A stretch of 64,000 bases of DNA, from NCBI GenBank assembly GCA_965116765.1, contig OZ220718.1:3534001-3598000 (forward strand), in the 5' to 3' direction. Both the position numbers and the translations under genes were made by a program. Shown piece after piece: positions 22,640 through 31,691 of this stretch. The DNA is from JAJEEA01 sp965116765. GTDB lineage: Bacteria > Acidobacteriota > Vicinamibacteria > Vicinamibacterales > UBA8438. The notes beneath the pieces were generated by a model. That model saw only the letters and a program-made list of their open reading frames with translations. It did not search any database and was not told the origin of the DNA. Position 1 is the first letter of the stretch. The number at the start of each line of letters is the position of its first letter.

Positions 22640-22730
22640 CCTCGCCCGCCAATCCTCGCCTGGCGGCTCCGCTTGGCGCCCAACCAATCCTGCAGGAGTC
22701 CGCGCCGTTCCACGGCGCGGACTCCTACGC
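22640..22730 (-). repeat. Family B REP-like element after the M16 gene
   Basis: It contains a perfect 14-base-pair hairpin (arms 22694-22707 and 22713-22726, loop of 5): AGGAGTCCGCGCCG, then TGGAA, then the complement. A conserved tail follows with GGATTGGTTGGGCGCCAAGC and GGATTGGCGGGC. It starts on the TAG stop of the M16 peptidase gene. It matches the copy at 36361-36441 over its full length, with a few substitutions. Confidence 0.8.
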
Positions 22731-23984
22731 CAGCGCAAGCTGATCGTCACCGAGCCCAATCCCGTTCACCGGCCCGAGCACCGTCGCCGAGAGCGATCCG
22801 GGCGGCAGCAGGTCGCGCGCCACGCGCCTGACGTCCTCCCGGGTCACCGCCTCGACCCCGCGCAGCGTGTCCTCCACGGTGAACTGCCGGCCGAAGTACA
22901 TCTGCTGGCGCGCCATGTGCGACATCCGGCTCGACGAGCTCTCGAGGCTCAGGACCAGGCTGCCCTTCAGATGGTCCTGGGCGCGCCGCAGCTCCTCCTC
23001 CGAGACGAGGTTGTCGCGCATGTCCCGCAGCTCGGCGACGACGAGATCGATGACCTCGCGCACCGCGTCCGCGTCGCAGCCGGCGTAGATGGTCAGCGCG
23101 CCGCCGTCCTGGTACGAGACCAGGCCGCTGTGGACGGCGTAGGCGAGCCCCCGCCGCTCGCGGATGTTCTGGAAGAGCCGCGAGCTCATCGAGCCGCCGA
23201 GCACGATGTTCAGCAGATAGCAGACGTAACGATCGTCGTGCTGCTGAGGGTAGCCGTCCATCCCCAGGCAGACGTGGCACTGCTCGATCGCCTTGTCGCG
23301 CACGGTCAGACCGGGCACCGCCCGCGGGGGGGTGACGGGCATCGCCTCCCCGTTCGCCGGCAAGTCGGCGAACGCCTCCCCCACCAGGTCCCGGACGGCC
23401 TCGTGCTCGACGTTGCCGGCCGCCGCGACCACCAGGTTCCCGGCGGTGTAGACGCGCGAGAAGTAGTCGCGCAGGGTCGCGCTGTCCATGGGGCCGACGG
23501 TGGCGGGCACCCCGAGTATCGGGCGGCCCAGGGGGTGCCCCGACCAGAAGCGCTGGGTGAAGAGCTCGTGCACGAGATCGTCGGGGGTGTCCTCCACCAT
23601 CTTGATCTCTTCGAGCACGACCTTCTTCTCGCGCGCCACCTCCGCGGGGTCGAACGCGGGGCGCAGGAGCAGGTCGGCCAGGACGTCGACGGCACGGGGC
23701 AGATGCTCGTCCAGGACCTTGACGTAGTAGCTCGCGCACTCCTTGGCCGTGAACGCGTCGAGCTGGCCGCCGATCGAGTCGATCTCCTGCGCGATGTCCT
23801 GCGCCGAACGGGTCGCGGTGCCCTTGAAGAGCATGTGCTCGACGAGGTGCGCGATGCCCGAGTGCGCCGCGCGCTCGTGCCGCGACCCCCGGGTCAGCCA
23901 GACCCCGAAGCTGACCGAGCGCGCGCCGGGCATGGGCTCGGTCAGAAGACGCAATCCGTTGTCGAACTGCTCGAAGACGACCAT
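22725..23984 (-). CDS. M16-family zinc peptidase (mitochondrial processing peptidase-like)
   Basis: A 419-residue peptidase. The inverted zinc motif HLVEH is near residue 46 (SGIAHLVEHMLFKGT), and the third ligand region KVVLEEIKMVEDTPDD is about 75 residues later, as in the active beta-type subunit. The C-terminal half is the inactive M16_C domain. No signal peptide is seen, so it is probably cytoplasmic or membrane-associated. In many bacteria this family (PqqL/YmxG-like) degrades signal or small peptides, but the substrate here is unknown. Its TAG stop is part of a REP-like element. Confidence 0.88.
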   Translation of the reverse strand: MVVFEQFDNGLRLLTEPMPGARSVSFGVWLTRGSRHERAAHSGIAHLVEHMLFKGTATRSAQDIAQEIDSIGGQLDAFTAKECASYYVKVLDEHLPRAVDVLADLLLRPAFDPAEVAREKKVVLEEIKMVEDTPDDLVHELFTQRFWSGHPLGRPILGVPATVGPMDSATLRDYFSRVYTAGNLVVAAAGNVEHEAVRDLVGEAFADLPANGEAMPVTPPRAVPGLTVRDKAIEQCHVCLGMDGYPQQHDDRYVCYLLNIVLGGSMSSRLFQNIRERRGLAYAVHSGLVSYQDGGALTIYAGCDADAVREVIDLVVAELRDMRDNLVSEEELRRAQDHLKGSLVLSLESSSSRMSHMARQQMYFGRQFTVEDTLRGVEAVTREDVRRVARDLLPPGSLSATVLGPVNGIGLGDDQLALA

Positions 23985-24080
23985 GGGTGATACGGTCCGT
24001 CCACCGGTCGGAGCCGGCGGACTGACGTTCAGCGTAACTGGTTTTGATAGAGATACTTAGATGCTGGCCACGACGATGGG

Positions 24081-24109
24081 AGTCTATCACGAACCGCCTC
24101 GGGCATCAA
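24081..24109 (-). promoter_or_regulatory. Putative promoter for the M16 gene
   Basis: On the minus strand TTGATG (24104-24109), a 17-base spacer and TAGACT (24081-24086), about 95 bases before the M16 start. It would also drive the downstream WalJ and purine genes if no terminator intervenes. The 309-base divergent region to rlmN holds nothing else I recognise. Confidence 0.45.
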
Positions 24110-24281
24110 CCGGCGGCGGAGGCCGGAGACGCGCGGCGAGAACCGCGTCCCCCGCGCCCCGGAGGCACGTGTGGGCCGGCGCGACCGCGGACGGCAGGCA
24201 GTCGCCGGGGCGACGCCGCCACGCGGGATGCCCCACGCCGAGTGCGCGAGCTCTCGGCACGGGCTCCCGGAGCCGGCATGG

Positions 24282-24287
24282 TACCGT
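24282..24287 (+). promoter_or_regulatory. Possible -10 box of a leaderless rlmN start
   Basis: TACCGT six bases before the rlmN ATG, with no Shine-Dalgarno sequence. The spacing is the same as before the M64 gene. It is a weak match to the consensus. Confidence 0.25.
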
Positions 24288-24293
24288 TGACGC

Positions 24294-25373
<1,080 letters not shown>

Positions 25374-25376
<3 letters not shown>

Positions 25377-25408
25377 GAGTCGGTGCCGCGTACCCGCGCG
25401 GACGCAGG
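25374..25408 (+). repeat. Family B REP-like copy on the rlmN stop codon
   Basis: It begins with the rlmN stop codon TAG and reads TAGGAGTCGGTGCCGCG, a loop, then CGCGCGGACGCAGG. It resembles the family B hairpin of the M16 and nhaC copies. The 31 bases at 25378-25408 recur exactly at 25441-25471. Confidence 0.7.
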
Positions 25409-25441
25409 CCAGTCAGCTCAAGCCCTCGCGGGCCTTACACA
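25409..25441 (-). other. 23S rRNA gene fragment (33 nt) outside the rRNA operon
   Basis: These 33 bases are identical to 6699-6731, near the 3' end of the 23S gene, in the same orientation. Identity stops at both ends of the segment. It lies between two exact 31-base copies of a REP-like repeat, in the convergent spacer of rlmN and the PQQ dehydrogenase. Confidence 0.85.
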
Positions 25442-25471
25442 GTCGGTGCCGCGTACCCGCGCGGACGCAGG
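25441..25471 (+). repeat. Second exact copy of the 31-base REP-like repeat
   Basis: Identical to 25378-25408 over 31 bases, immediately after the 23S fragment. The first base is shared with the fragment. The remaining 141 bases up to the PQQ dehydrogenase stop show no gene. Confidence 0.85.
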
Positions 25472-25612
25472 GCGCGTTCTGTCCGGTCCCGCTCTGCTTG
25501 CCTGCGCATCCGGGGGACCAGCGGAGCCACGCGTCGATTGCCGAGCCGGCAGCCTCGCCGGAAGAGGTCCTGGCGCCCGGCGAAGCTCCCAACGCGACCG
25601 CGGGTCGCGCGG

Positions 25613-27595
25613 TCAGGGCAGCCGCAGCGCAATCAGCTCCGGCACCTCGCCGCCCACCGTCAGGGCGATGTGCTGCGCCCCCTCGTGCAGGTAGGTCATC
25701 GGGGTGCCGATGGCCCCGGCCGGCAGGTCGAGCGAGGCGAGTATCTCGCCCGTCGCCTTGTCCCGCGCCACGAGACGCGGGCCGCCGTCCGACCCGCCGG
25801 CCGACAGCGCGCTGATCAGCAGGGTCCGCGTGAGCAGCGGACCGCCGTGGCCCTCGCCGCCGAGCGGCGGCAGGTCGAGGTGGCGCAGCCGCGGGTGGTT
25901 GCGCAGCCGGTCGCCGTCGCCGTTGGGCCGCATCCAGGCATGCTCGCCGGTGTTCAGGTCGATGGCGGTCATGCGCGAGTACGGCGGCTTCAGCAGCGGC
26001 AGGCCCTGGGGCATGACGGGCTGGGTGCCGCTGTCGAAGTCGGCCTGCGTATAGCGCAGGTTGCCGCCCTCGGCGGGGTCGGGCGTGTAGTACTTGATGA
26101 CCGAGAAGCGGTTCTCCGAGGGCACGTACAGCAACCCCGTCTCGGGGTCCACGGCGGCCCCGCTCCAGCTCGCGCCGCCCGCGATGTGGGGCCGCTGAAT
26201 CGTGCCCTGCAGCCCGCCCTCGACGCTGAGCATCGGCGGCGTGAAGAGCGGCCCGAGCCGGAAGCTCCGCACCGCCTCGACCGCGAGGGCCCGGATCTCG
26301 GGGGTGAAGTCGACGAGGTCGTCGATGCCGATGCCCTGGTACTCGAACGGGGGCGGCTTCGTGGGGAACGGCTGGGTCGGCGAGAGCACCTCGCCCTCGA
26401 GGTCGGTGTCGGTCTCGACCGGGCGCTCCTCGATGGGCCAGACGGGGTCGCCGGTTACCCGGTCGAAGACGTACGTGAAGCCCTGCTTGCTCACCTGCGC
26501 GAGCGCCTTGACGGGGCGCCCGTCGACGGTGACGTCGACGAGGGTCGGCGCGGCCGGAAAGTCGTAGTCCCACACGCCGTGGTGCACCGCCTGGAAGTGC
26601 CACATGCGCTGGCCGGTCTCGATGTCGACGGCGACGATGCTCTCCGCGAACAGGTTGTCGCCCGGCCGGTGCCCGCCGTAGTAGTCGCTGGTCGGCGTGC
26701 CGGTCGGGAGGAAGACGTAGCCGGTCTCCTCGTCGCCGCTCATCGGCGGCCAGATGTTGGCGTTCCCCGAGTAGCGCCACGACTCGTTCAGCCACGTGTC
26801 GGCCCCGAAGTCGTCCGCCTGCGGCACGGTGCGGAACACCCACCGCGTGTCGCCGGTGCGGGCGTCGATGCCCTTCACCCAGCCCGGCGGCGCCTCCCGG
26901 CGGATGACGAAGTCGGAGATGATGGTCGGGGTGACGACGACGTCGCGCATGACCACCGGCGGCGACTTGACGCCGAGCAGGTTGCGCCCCTGGTAGTTCA
27001 CGTCACCCCGGTCCGCGCGGGGAATGCCCTCGGTCAGGTCCACGCGGCCGCCCGTGCCGAACCCGGGAACCGGCCGCCCCGTTCTCGCGTCGACGGCGTG
27101 CAGCCAGCCCTCGCTCGTGCCCCAGAAGATGCGCTCGTCGCCGCTCTCTTCGTCGGCCCAGTACGCGATGCCGCGCGAGCCGTAGCCGTGGGTCGGCAGG
27201 CCCTCCTGGTACACCTGGGGGTCGTAGACCCAGCGGGTCTCGCCGGTGCCGGCGTCGATGGCCGCCACCTGGTACAGCGCCGTCGACAGGTACAGCGTGC
27301 CGTCGATCATCAGCGGCGTCGCCTGGAACCCCCGGATCGAGAACTGCCCCAGGCGCTCGCGCAACGCCTCGAGATCGAGCGCGCCGTCGGCCGACTGCCA
27401 GCGCCACGCGATGCGCAGGTCCTGGAAGTTCGCCGCGTCTATCTGGTCGAGCGGCGAGTACTTGGTGCTGCCCTGGTCGCCGGCGTAGGTGCGCCATTCG
27501 CCGCCGGTGGCGCCGTACTGGGCCGACACCGGAGCGGAAGCGGCCGCCAGCAGCCCCCCGGCCAGGCAGGCGACGGACGACATCGACATTCTCAT
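25613..27595 (-). CDS. Secreted PQQ-dependent dehydrogenase
   Basis: A 660-residue quinoprotein with a Sec signal (MRMSMSSVACLAGGLLAAAS, cleavage near APVSAQ) and an eight-bladed propeller built from PQQ-type repeats such as GWLHAVDARTGRPVPGFG, SIVAVDIETGQRMWHFQ and MTAIDLNTGEHAW. It lacks the five-helix membrane domain of E. coli Gcd, so it is a periplasmic soluble form related to glucose/quinate dehydrogenases. HHGVWDYDFPAAPTLVDV is a conserved active-site region. It would oxidise a sugar or alcohol and pass electrons to the respiratory chain. The substrate cannot be told from sequence. No cytochrome domain is fused. Confidence 0.88.
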   Translation of the reverse strand: MRMSMSSVACLAGGLLAAASAPVSAQYGATGGEWRTYAGDQGSTKYSPLDQIDAANFQDLRIAWRWQSADGALDLEALRERLGQFSIRGFQATPLMIDGTLYLSTALYQVAAIDAGTGETRWVYDPQVYQEGLPTHGYGSRGIAYWADEESGDERIFWGTSEGWLHAVDARTGRPVPGFGTGGRVDLTEGIPRADRGDVNYQGRNLLGVKSPPVVMRDVVVTPTIISDFVIRREAPPGWVKGIDARTGDTRWVFRTVPQADDFGADTWLNESWRYSGNANIWPPMSGDEETGYVFLPTGTPTSDYYGGHRPGDNLFAESIVAVDIETGQRMWHFQAVHHGVWDYDFPAAPTLVDVTVDGRPVKALAQVSKQGFTYVFDRVTGDPVWPIEERPVETDTDLEGEVLSPTQPFPTKPPPFEYQGIGIDDLVDFTPEIRALAVEAVRSFRLGPLFTPPMLSVEGGLQGTIQRPHIAGGASWSGAAVDPETGLLYVPSENRFSVIKYYTPDPAEGGNLRYTQADFDSGTQPVMPQGLPLLKPPYSRMTAIDLNTGEHAWMRPNGDGDRLRNHPRLRHLDLPPLGGEGHGGPLLTRTLLISALSAGGSDGGPRLVARDKATGEILASLDLPAGAIGTPMTYLHEGAQHIALTVGGEVPELIALRLP

Positions 27596-27647
27596 GGTGT
27601 GCTCCCTGCGGGTCCCGCGGGTTCGAGGAAGACGCCGGGCCCCCTGC

Positions 27648-28178
27648 TCAGGCCGCCCCCCGGTCCCCCGGGATGCCGACGGAGCCTTCGAGGGCCCCCT
27701 CCATCCGCGCCATCCGCTCCCGCAGATCTGCGAACTCGCGGCCCACCTGGTCGAAACGCTGGTTGACGCCGTCGAAACGCTGGCTGCCGCGGTCGCTGGA
27801 GTCGTCGAATCGTTGGTTGATGTTGTCGTTGAAATCGTCGAAACGCCGGTTGACGCCGTCGAAACGCTGGTTGATCTTGTCGCTGAAATCGTCGAAACGC
27901 TGGTTGATCTTGTCGCTGAAATCGTCGAAACGCCGGTTGACGCCGTCGAAACGCTGGTTGATCTTGTCGCTGAAATCGTCGAAACGCCGGTTGACGCCGT
28001 CGAAACGCTGGTTGATGTTGTCGTTGAAATCGTCGAAACGCCGGTAGACCTCGTCGAAACGACGGTTCGTCTGGTCCGCCTGCCGGTCCATTCGGCCGAC
28101 GAGGACCAGCGCCGTAGCGACCTGTCCCCCGGCCAGCGTCAGCATGCCGACGACGAGCGTGATGAGTTCGGCGCTCAC
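27648..28178 (-). CDS. Membrane-anchored coiled-coil protein with RFD repeats
   Basis: 176 residues. One transmembrane helix (ELITLVVGMLTLAGGQVATA, about residues 4-23) is followed by a long repetitive coiled coil in which the motif RFD recurs at steps of 7 (RFDGVNR) or 11 residues (RFDDFSDKINQ). The mix of heptads and hendecads suggests a right-handed or straight coil. The repeats are also visible in DNA as near-identical 21- and 33-base units, so copy number could vary by slippage. The C-terminal stretch DLRERMARMEGALEG is ordinary coiled coil. I recognise no enzymatic domain. It is probably structural or an adaptor at the membrane. Confidence 0.75.
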   Translation of the reverse strand: MSAELITLVVGMLTLAGGQVATALVLVGRMDRQADQTNRRFDEVYRRFDDFNDNINQRFDGVNRRFDDFSDKINQRFDGVNRRFDDFSDKINQRFDDFSDKINQRFDGVNRRFDDFNDNINQRFDDSSDRGSQRFDGVNQRFDQVGREFADLRERMARMEGALEGSVGIPGDRGAA

Positions 28179-28325
28179 GGTCTCACCATCCCTTCACGAC
28201 GGGTACCCGCCAGTATTGCACAGCCCGAGCCGGCCACGCGCCCGATCCGGCCGCCATCCTGCCCCGGCGGCACGACACCCCCAGGTCCATGAAAGAAGCA
28301 TGCCAGGAACGGCCTCCCGGCCGCG

Positions 28326-29606
28326 TCACACCAGGGCGCCGGCGAGGGGGTCGGCCCCGGTGACGCGCACCCGCACGCGCCGGTTGGCGGCGCCGACGGC
28401 CGGCACCGGCACCTTCAGGTAGTTGTCGGTGGCGACGACCGCTCCGCCGTCGAGGGTCAGGCCGGGCCGCACCGCGCCGACCTGGCCCTCGCGGAAGCGG
28501 CGGGAGAGCTCGGCGCCGGCATCGCGCAGGGCCCTGGCCCGCTCCCGCACCACCGGCCCCGGCACCCGGTCGGGCAGGCCGGACGCCTCGGTGCCCTCGC
28601 GGGGCGACCAGGGGAAGACGTGCAGGTAGGTCAGGGGGCTCGAGGCCACGTAGTCCAGGGTCCGGCGCGCATCCTCGTCCCCCTCGCCGGGGAACCCCGC
28701 GATCAGGTCCGCCCCGATGCCGGCGTGGGGCATCCGCTCGCGCACCCGGTCGACGACGCGCCGGTAGCGGTCGAGGGTGTAGGGGCGCCGCATGCGCGCG
28801 AGCACGCGGTCGCTCGCGTGCTGCAACGGCAAGTGGAAGTGCGGCGCGAAGCGTCCGCTGGAAGCGACGAGGTCGATCAGCTCGGGGGGGCAGTCCATCG
28901 GCTCGAGCGAGCTGATGCGGCAGGTCACGTCCGACGGATGGCCGTCGATGGCCCGCAGCAGGGCGGTGAGGCTCGACGGCGGGTCCAGGTCGCGCCCGTA
29001 GGAGCCGAGATGGACCCCGTTCAGCACCACCTCGTGGAAGCCGCTCTCCGCCGCGTGGCCGAGGGCGGCCAGCACCCGCCGGTGGTCGAGGCTGCGCCCG
29101 CGCCCCCGCGTCGTGGGGATGATGCAGTAGGAGCAGGCCTCGTCGCAGCCCGTCTGCACCCGCAGCATGAACGCCACGCGCCCGATGCTCGACGGCGAGA
29201 CGAGGGCGCCGCACGGCCCCGCGCCGTCCCCGAAGCGCTCGGCGGTGGTCTCCGCGCCCGGCAGCAGCCGCTCGACGAGGGTCTCCTTCCCGTCGTTCGG
29301 CACCACCTCCGGCGCTCCCGGCAGCGCCGCAATCTCCTCCCCGGCGCGGGTCGCGTAGCAGCCGGTGGCGACCACCCGCGCCCCGGGGTTCTCGCGCGCC
29401 ACCCGCCGCAGCGCCTGCCGGACGCCCTGGTCGGCCGCCGCCGTCACCGAGCAGCTGTTGACGACCACGACGTCGGCCTCCGCGACCGGCGCCGGGGTGG
29501 CGCCGCGGGCGCGGAGCTGCAGCTCCAGTTGCAGCGAATCGGCCTGGTTGACGCGGCAACCGAAGGTGGTGACGGCGTAGCGCGGGGCGGCTCCGGCGTG
29601 TCGCAA
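28326..29606 (-). CDS. mtaB: tRNA t6A37 methylthiotransferase MtaB
   Basis: A 426-residue radical SAM methylthiotransferase that converts t6A37 to ms2t6A37 in tRNAs reading ANN codons. The N-terminal UPF0004 domain carries cysteines in TTFGCRVNQADS, VVNSCSVT and VVATGCYAT. The radical SAM motif CDEACSYC is near residue 154. A C-terminal TRAM-like domain (GQVGAVRPGLTLDGG) follows. CRVNQ rather than CQMN favours MtaB over MiaB. The start is TTG at 29606, supported by AGAGGAG six bases upstream. It is divergent from the M20 amidohydrolase gene. Confidence 0.92.
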   Translation of the reverse strand: MRHAGAAPRYAVTTFGCRVNQADSLQLELQLRARGATPAPVAEADVVVVNSCSVTAAADQGVRQALRRVARENPGARVVATGCYATRAGEEIAALPGAPEVVPNDGKETLVERLLPGAETTAERFGDGAGPCGALVSPSSIGRVAFMLRVQTGCDEACSYCIIPTTRGRGRSLDHRRVLAALGHAAESGFHEVVLNGVHLGSYGRDLDPPSSLTALLRAIDGHPSDVTCRISSLEPMDCPPELIDLVASSGRFAPHFHLPLQHASDRVLARMRRPYTLDRYRRVVDRVRERMPHAGIGADLIAGFPGEGDEDARRTLDYVASSPLTYLHVFPWSPREGTEASGLPDRVPGPVVRERARALRDAGAELSRRFREGQVGAVRPGLTLDGGAVVATDNYLKVPVPAVGAANRRVRVRVTGADPLAGALV

Positions 29607-29780
29607 GACGGCTCCTCTCTGCCGATCCCATTCTCACACGGAACCCTCGACCGCCGAGCAGCCGGTGCGGATCCCTGGTGCGGAACCGGGCGAAATGCCA
29701 TAGGATCGCGTATTCGACGCTTCACCGGCAGGCCGTCCACCGGCCCTGTCGAACCGGGATCGCCACTTCGGGAGAACATC

Positions 29781-31421
29781 ATGCGCCTTGCTCCGCTCAC
29801 CTGGGCCACCGCCGCCGCCACCGGCGCCTTCGTCCTGCTCTCCCTGCCGCAGCCGGGGCCGCCGACCACCGCGGCCGCGTCGCGGCAGGAGTCGCCGCGG
29901 CTCGCCGACCTGAAGGCCGAGGTCGTCGTCGACGTCGACAGCCGCCGCGACTTCACGCAGCAGATGGTCGACATGCTCTTCAGCTTCGGCGAGCTGGGCT
30001 TCCAGGAGTTCGAGACGCAGCGCTACGTCACCGGCATCCTCGAGGACCACGGGTTCACGGTGGAGCAGGGCGTGGCGGGCATCCCGAGCGCGTGGTGGGC
30101 CACGTGGGGCTCGGGCTCCCCGGTCATCGCCCTGGGCACCGACGTCGACGGCATCCCCCAGTCGTCGCAGAAGCCCGGGGTCGCGTACCGCGAGCCCCTC
30201 GTCCCCGGCGCCCCCGGCCACGGCGAGGGGCACAACTCGGGCCAGGCCCTCAACATCACCGCGGCCCTCGCGGTGCAGAAGATCATGCAGCGCGAGAACC
30301 TGCCCGGCACCCTCGTCATCTGGCCGGGCATCGCCGAGGAGCAGCTCGGGGCCAAGGCCTACTACGTCCGGGCGGGCCTGTTCGACGACGTCGACATCGT
30401 CCTCTACTCGCACGTCAGCAGCGACATGACCACGAGCTGGGGCGAGAGCGGGGGCAACGGCATGGTGTCGGTCGAGTACCTGTTCGAGGGCGAGAGCGCC
30501 CACGGCGCCGGCTCGCCGTGGGACGGGCGCAGCGCCCTCGACGCGGTCGAGCTGATGAACATCGGCTGGAACTTCCGCCGCGAGCACCTCCGCATCCAGC
30601 AGCGCTCGCACTACGTCATCACCGACGGCGGCGACCAGCCCAACGTGGTGCCGCCGACCGCCGCCGTCTGGTACTTCTTCCGCGAGACCGACTATCCCAG
30701 CATCATGCGCATGTGGGAGATCGGCGACCGCATGGCCGAGGGCGCCACCCTCATGACCGGCACCACCGTCGAGTCGCGGGTCCTCGGGGCGGCGTGGCCC
30801 CAGCACATGAACCGGCCGCTGGCCGAGGCGCTTCACGCCAACATGCTCGACGTCGGCATGCCCGAGTGGAGCGAGAAGGACCAGCGGCTGGCCCGGGCGC
30901 TGCAGAAGGAGCTCGGGGTCGAGGAGCGCGGGCTCCCGACCGAGCTCGGCGAGGAGCTGCGGGGCCGCGCGGACATCCCCGACTCGCAGCGGCGGGGCGG
31001 CGGGTCGGACGACATCGGCGACATCTCGTGGGTGGTGCCGACCGTGGTGCTCCGGTTCCCGTCGAACATCCCCGGCGGGCAGAACCACAACTGGAACAAG
31101 AGCATCGCCATGGCCACCCCCATTGCGCACAAGGGGGCCACCGCCGGCGCCAAGGTCTTCGCCCGGACCCTGCTCGACATCCTCCTGACCCCGTCGCTGG
31201 CCGACGACGCGCGCGACTACTTCGAGACGGTGCAGAAGGCCGACACCGAGTACACCTCGTTCCTGCGGCCCGAGGACGACCCCGCGATCTGGCTGAACGC
31301 CGAGATCATGCGGACGTTCAAGCCGCAGCTCGAGCAGTACTACTACGACCCGTCGCGGTACGACACCTACCTGGAGCAGCTCGGGATCGAGTACCCGACG
31401 ATCCGCGAGGAAGAAGAGTAG
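29781..31421 (+). CDS. Exported M20-family amidohydrolase, AbgB-like
   Basis: 546 residues with an N-terminal signal (MRLAPLTWATAAATGAFVLL). The M20 fold shows SFGELGFQEFET near residue 70, GTDVDGIPQSSQKPG, the metal-site region GHGEGHNSGQALNIT near residue 150, PGIAEEQLGAKAYYV with the catalytic Glu, and a dimerisation domain with GESAHGAGSPWDG. It is closest to AbgB-type aminobenzoyl-glutamate hydrolases. Those are usually cytoplasmic, so the signal peptide is notable. GGGAGA before ATG 29781 is a fair ribosome binding site. It probably releases amino acids from N-acyl conjugates in the periplasm. The substrate is unknown. Confidence 0.82.
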   Translation: MRLAPLTWATAAATGAFVLLSLPQPGPPTTAAASRQESPRLADLKAEVVVDVDSRRDFTQQMVDMLFSFGELGFQEFETQRYVTGILEDHGFTVEQGVAGIPSAWWATWGSGSPVIALGTDVDGIPQSSQKPGVAYREPLVPGAPGHGEGHNSGQALNITAALAVQKIMQRENLPGTLVIWPGIAEEQLGAKAYYVRAGLFDDVDIVLYSHVSSDMTTSWGESGGNGMVSVEYLFEGESAHGAGSPWDGRSALDAVELMNIGWNFRREHLRIQQRSHYVITDGGDQPNVVPPTAAVWYFFRETDYPSIMRMWEIGDRMAEGATLMTGTTVESRVLGAAWPQHMNRPLAEALHANMLDVGMPEWSEKDQRLARALQKELGVEERGLPTELGEELRGRADIPDSQRRGGGSDDIGDISWVVPTVVLRFPSNIPGGQNHNWNKSIAMATPIAHKGATAGAKVFARTLLDILLTPSLADDARDYFETVQKADTEYTSFLRPEDDPAIWLNAEIMRTFKPQLEQYYYDPSRYDTYLEQLGIEYPTIREEEE

Positions 31422-31469
31422 GGACGCGCGTGACGCCGCGGGGTGCGCCGCCGGCGCACCCCGGACGTC

Positions 31470-31691
31470 GGGAGGGCCGGCGCCACTCGCGTCGTCCGCA
31501 AACGGCTGCCGCGGTCCCGGGATGCGAGCCTGCGGTCGACGGCAGGTTCCTGTCGCCCGGGCGCGAGGGAACGGCGCCACGCCGGTATTCCGCCCAATGA
31601 CTACCGCGGTCCCCGAGACGCGAGCCGCCGTCGACGGCAGGTTCCTGTCGCCCGGGCGTGAGGGGACCGGCGCCACGCCCGTATTCTTCCC
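31470..31691 (+). repeat. Tandem duplication of the 5' end of the glycosyltransferase gene
   Basis: Units of about 94-95 bases repeat the sequence around the true start at 31692. One upstream copy begins at its own ATG (31597) and encodes MTTAVPETRAAVDGRFLSPG before diverging into a stop. An older copy starts near 31507 and a remnant near 31470. Each newer unit carries a TATTC-type box just before the ATG. No other gene is seen in the 270-base spacer. Confidence 0.8.

Noticed and set aside
25378..25471. Two 31-base repeats around a 32/33-base unit resemble a one-spacer CRISPR with a self-targeting 23S spacer.
   Set aside because: There are only two repeats, no cas genes in the window, the repeat matches the REP-like family found at other stop codons, and the first copy overlaps the rlmN stop.
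31597..31691. The duplicated ATG at 31597 as the real start of the glycosyltransferase.
   Set aside because: The unit reaches a stop codon before 31692 in that frame, so it cannot extend into the fusion protein.
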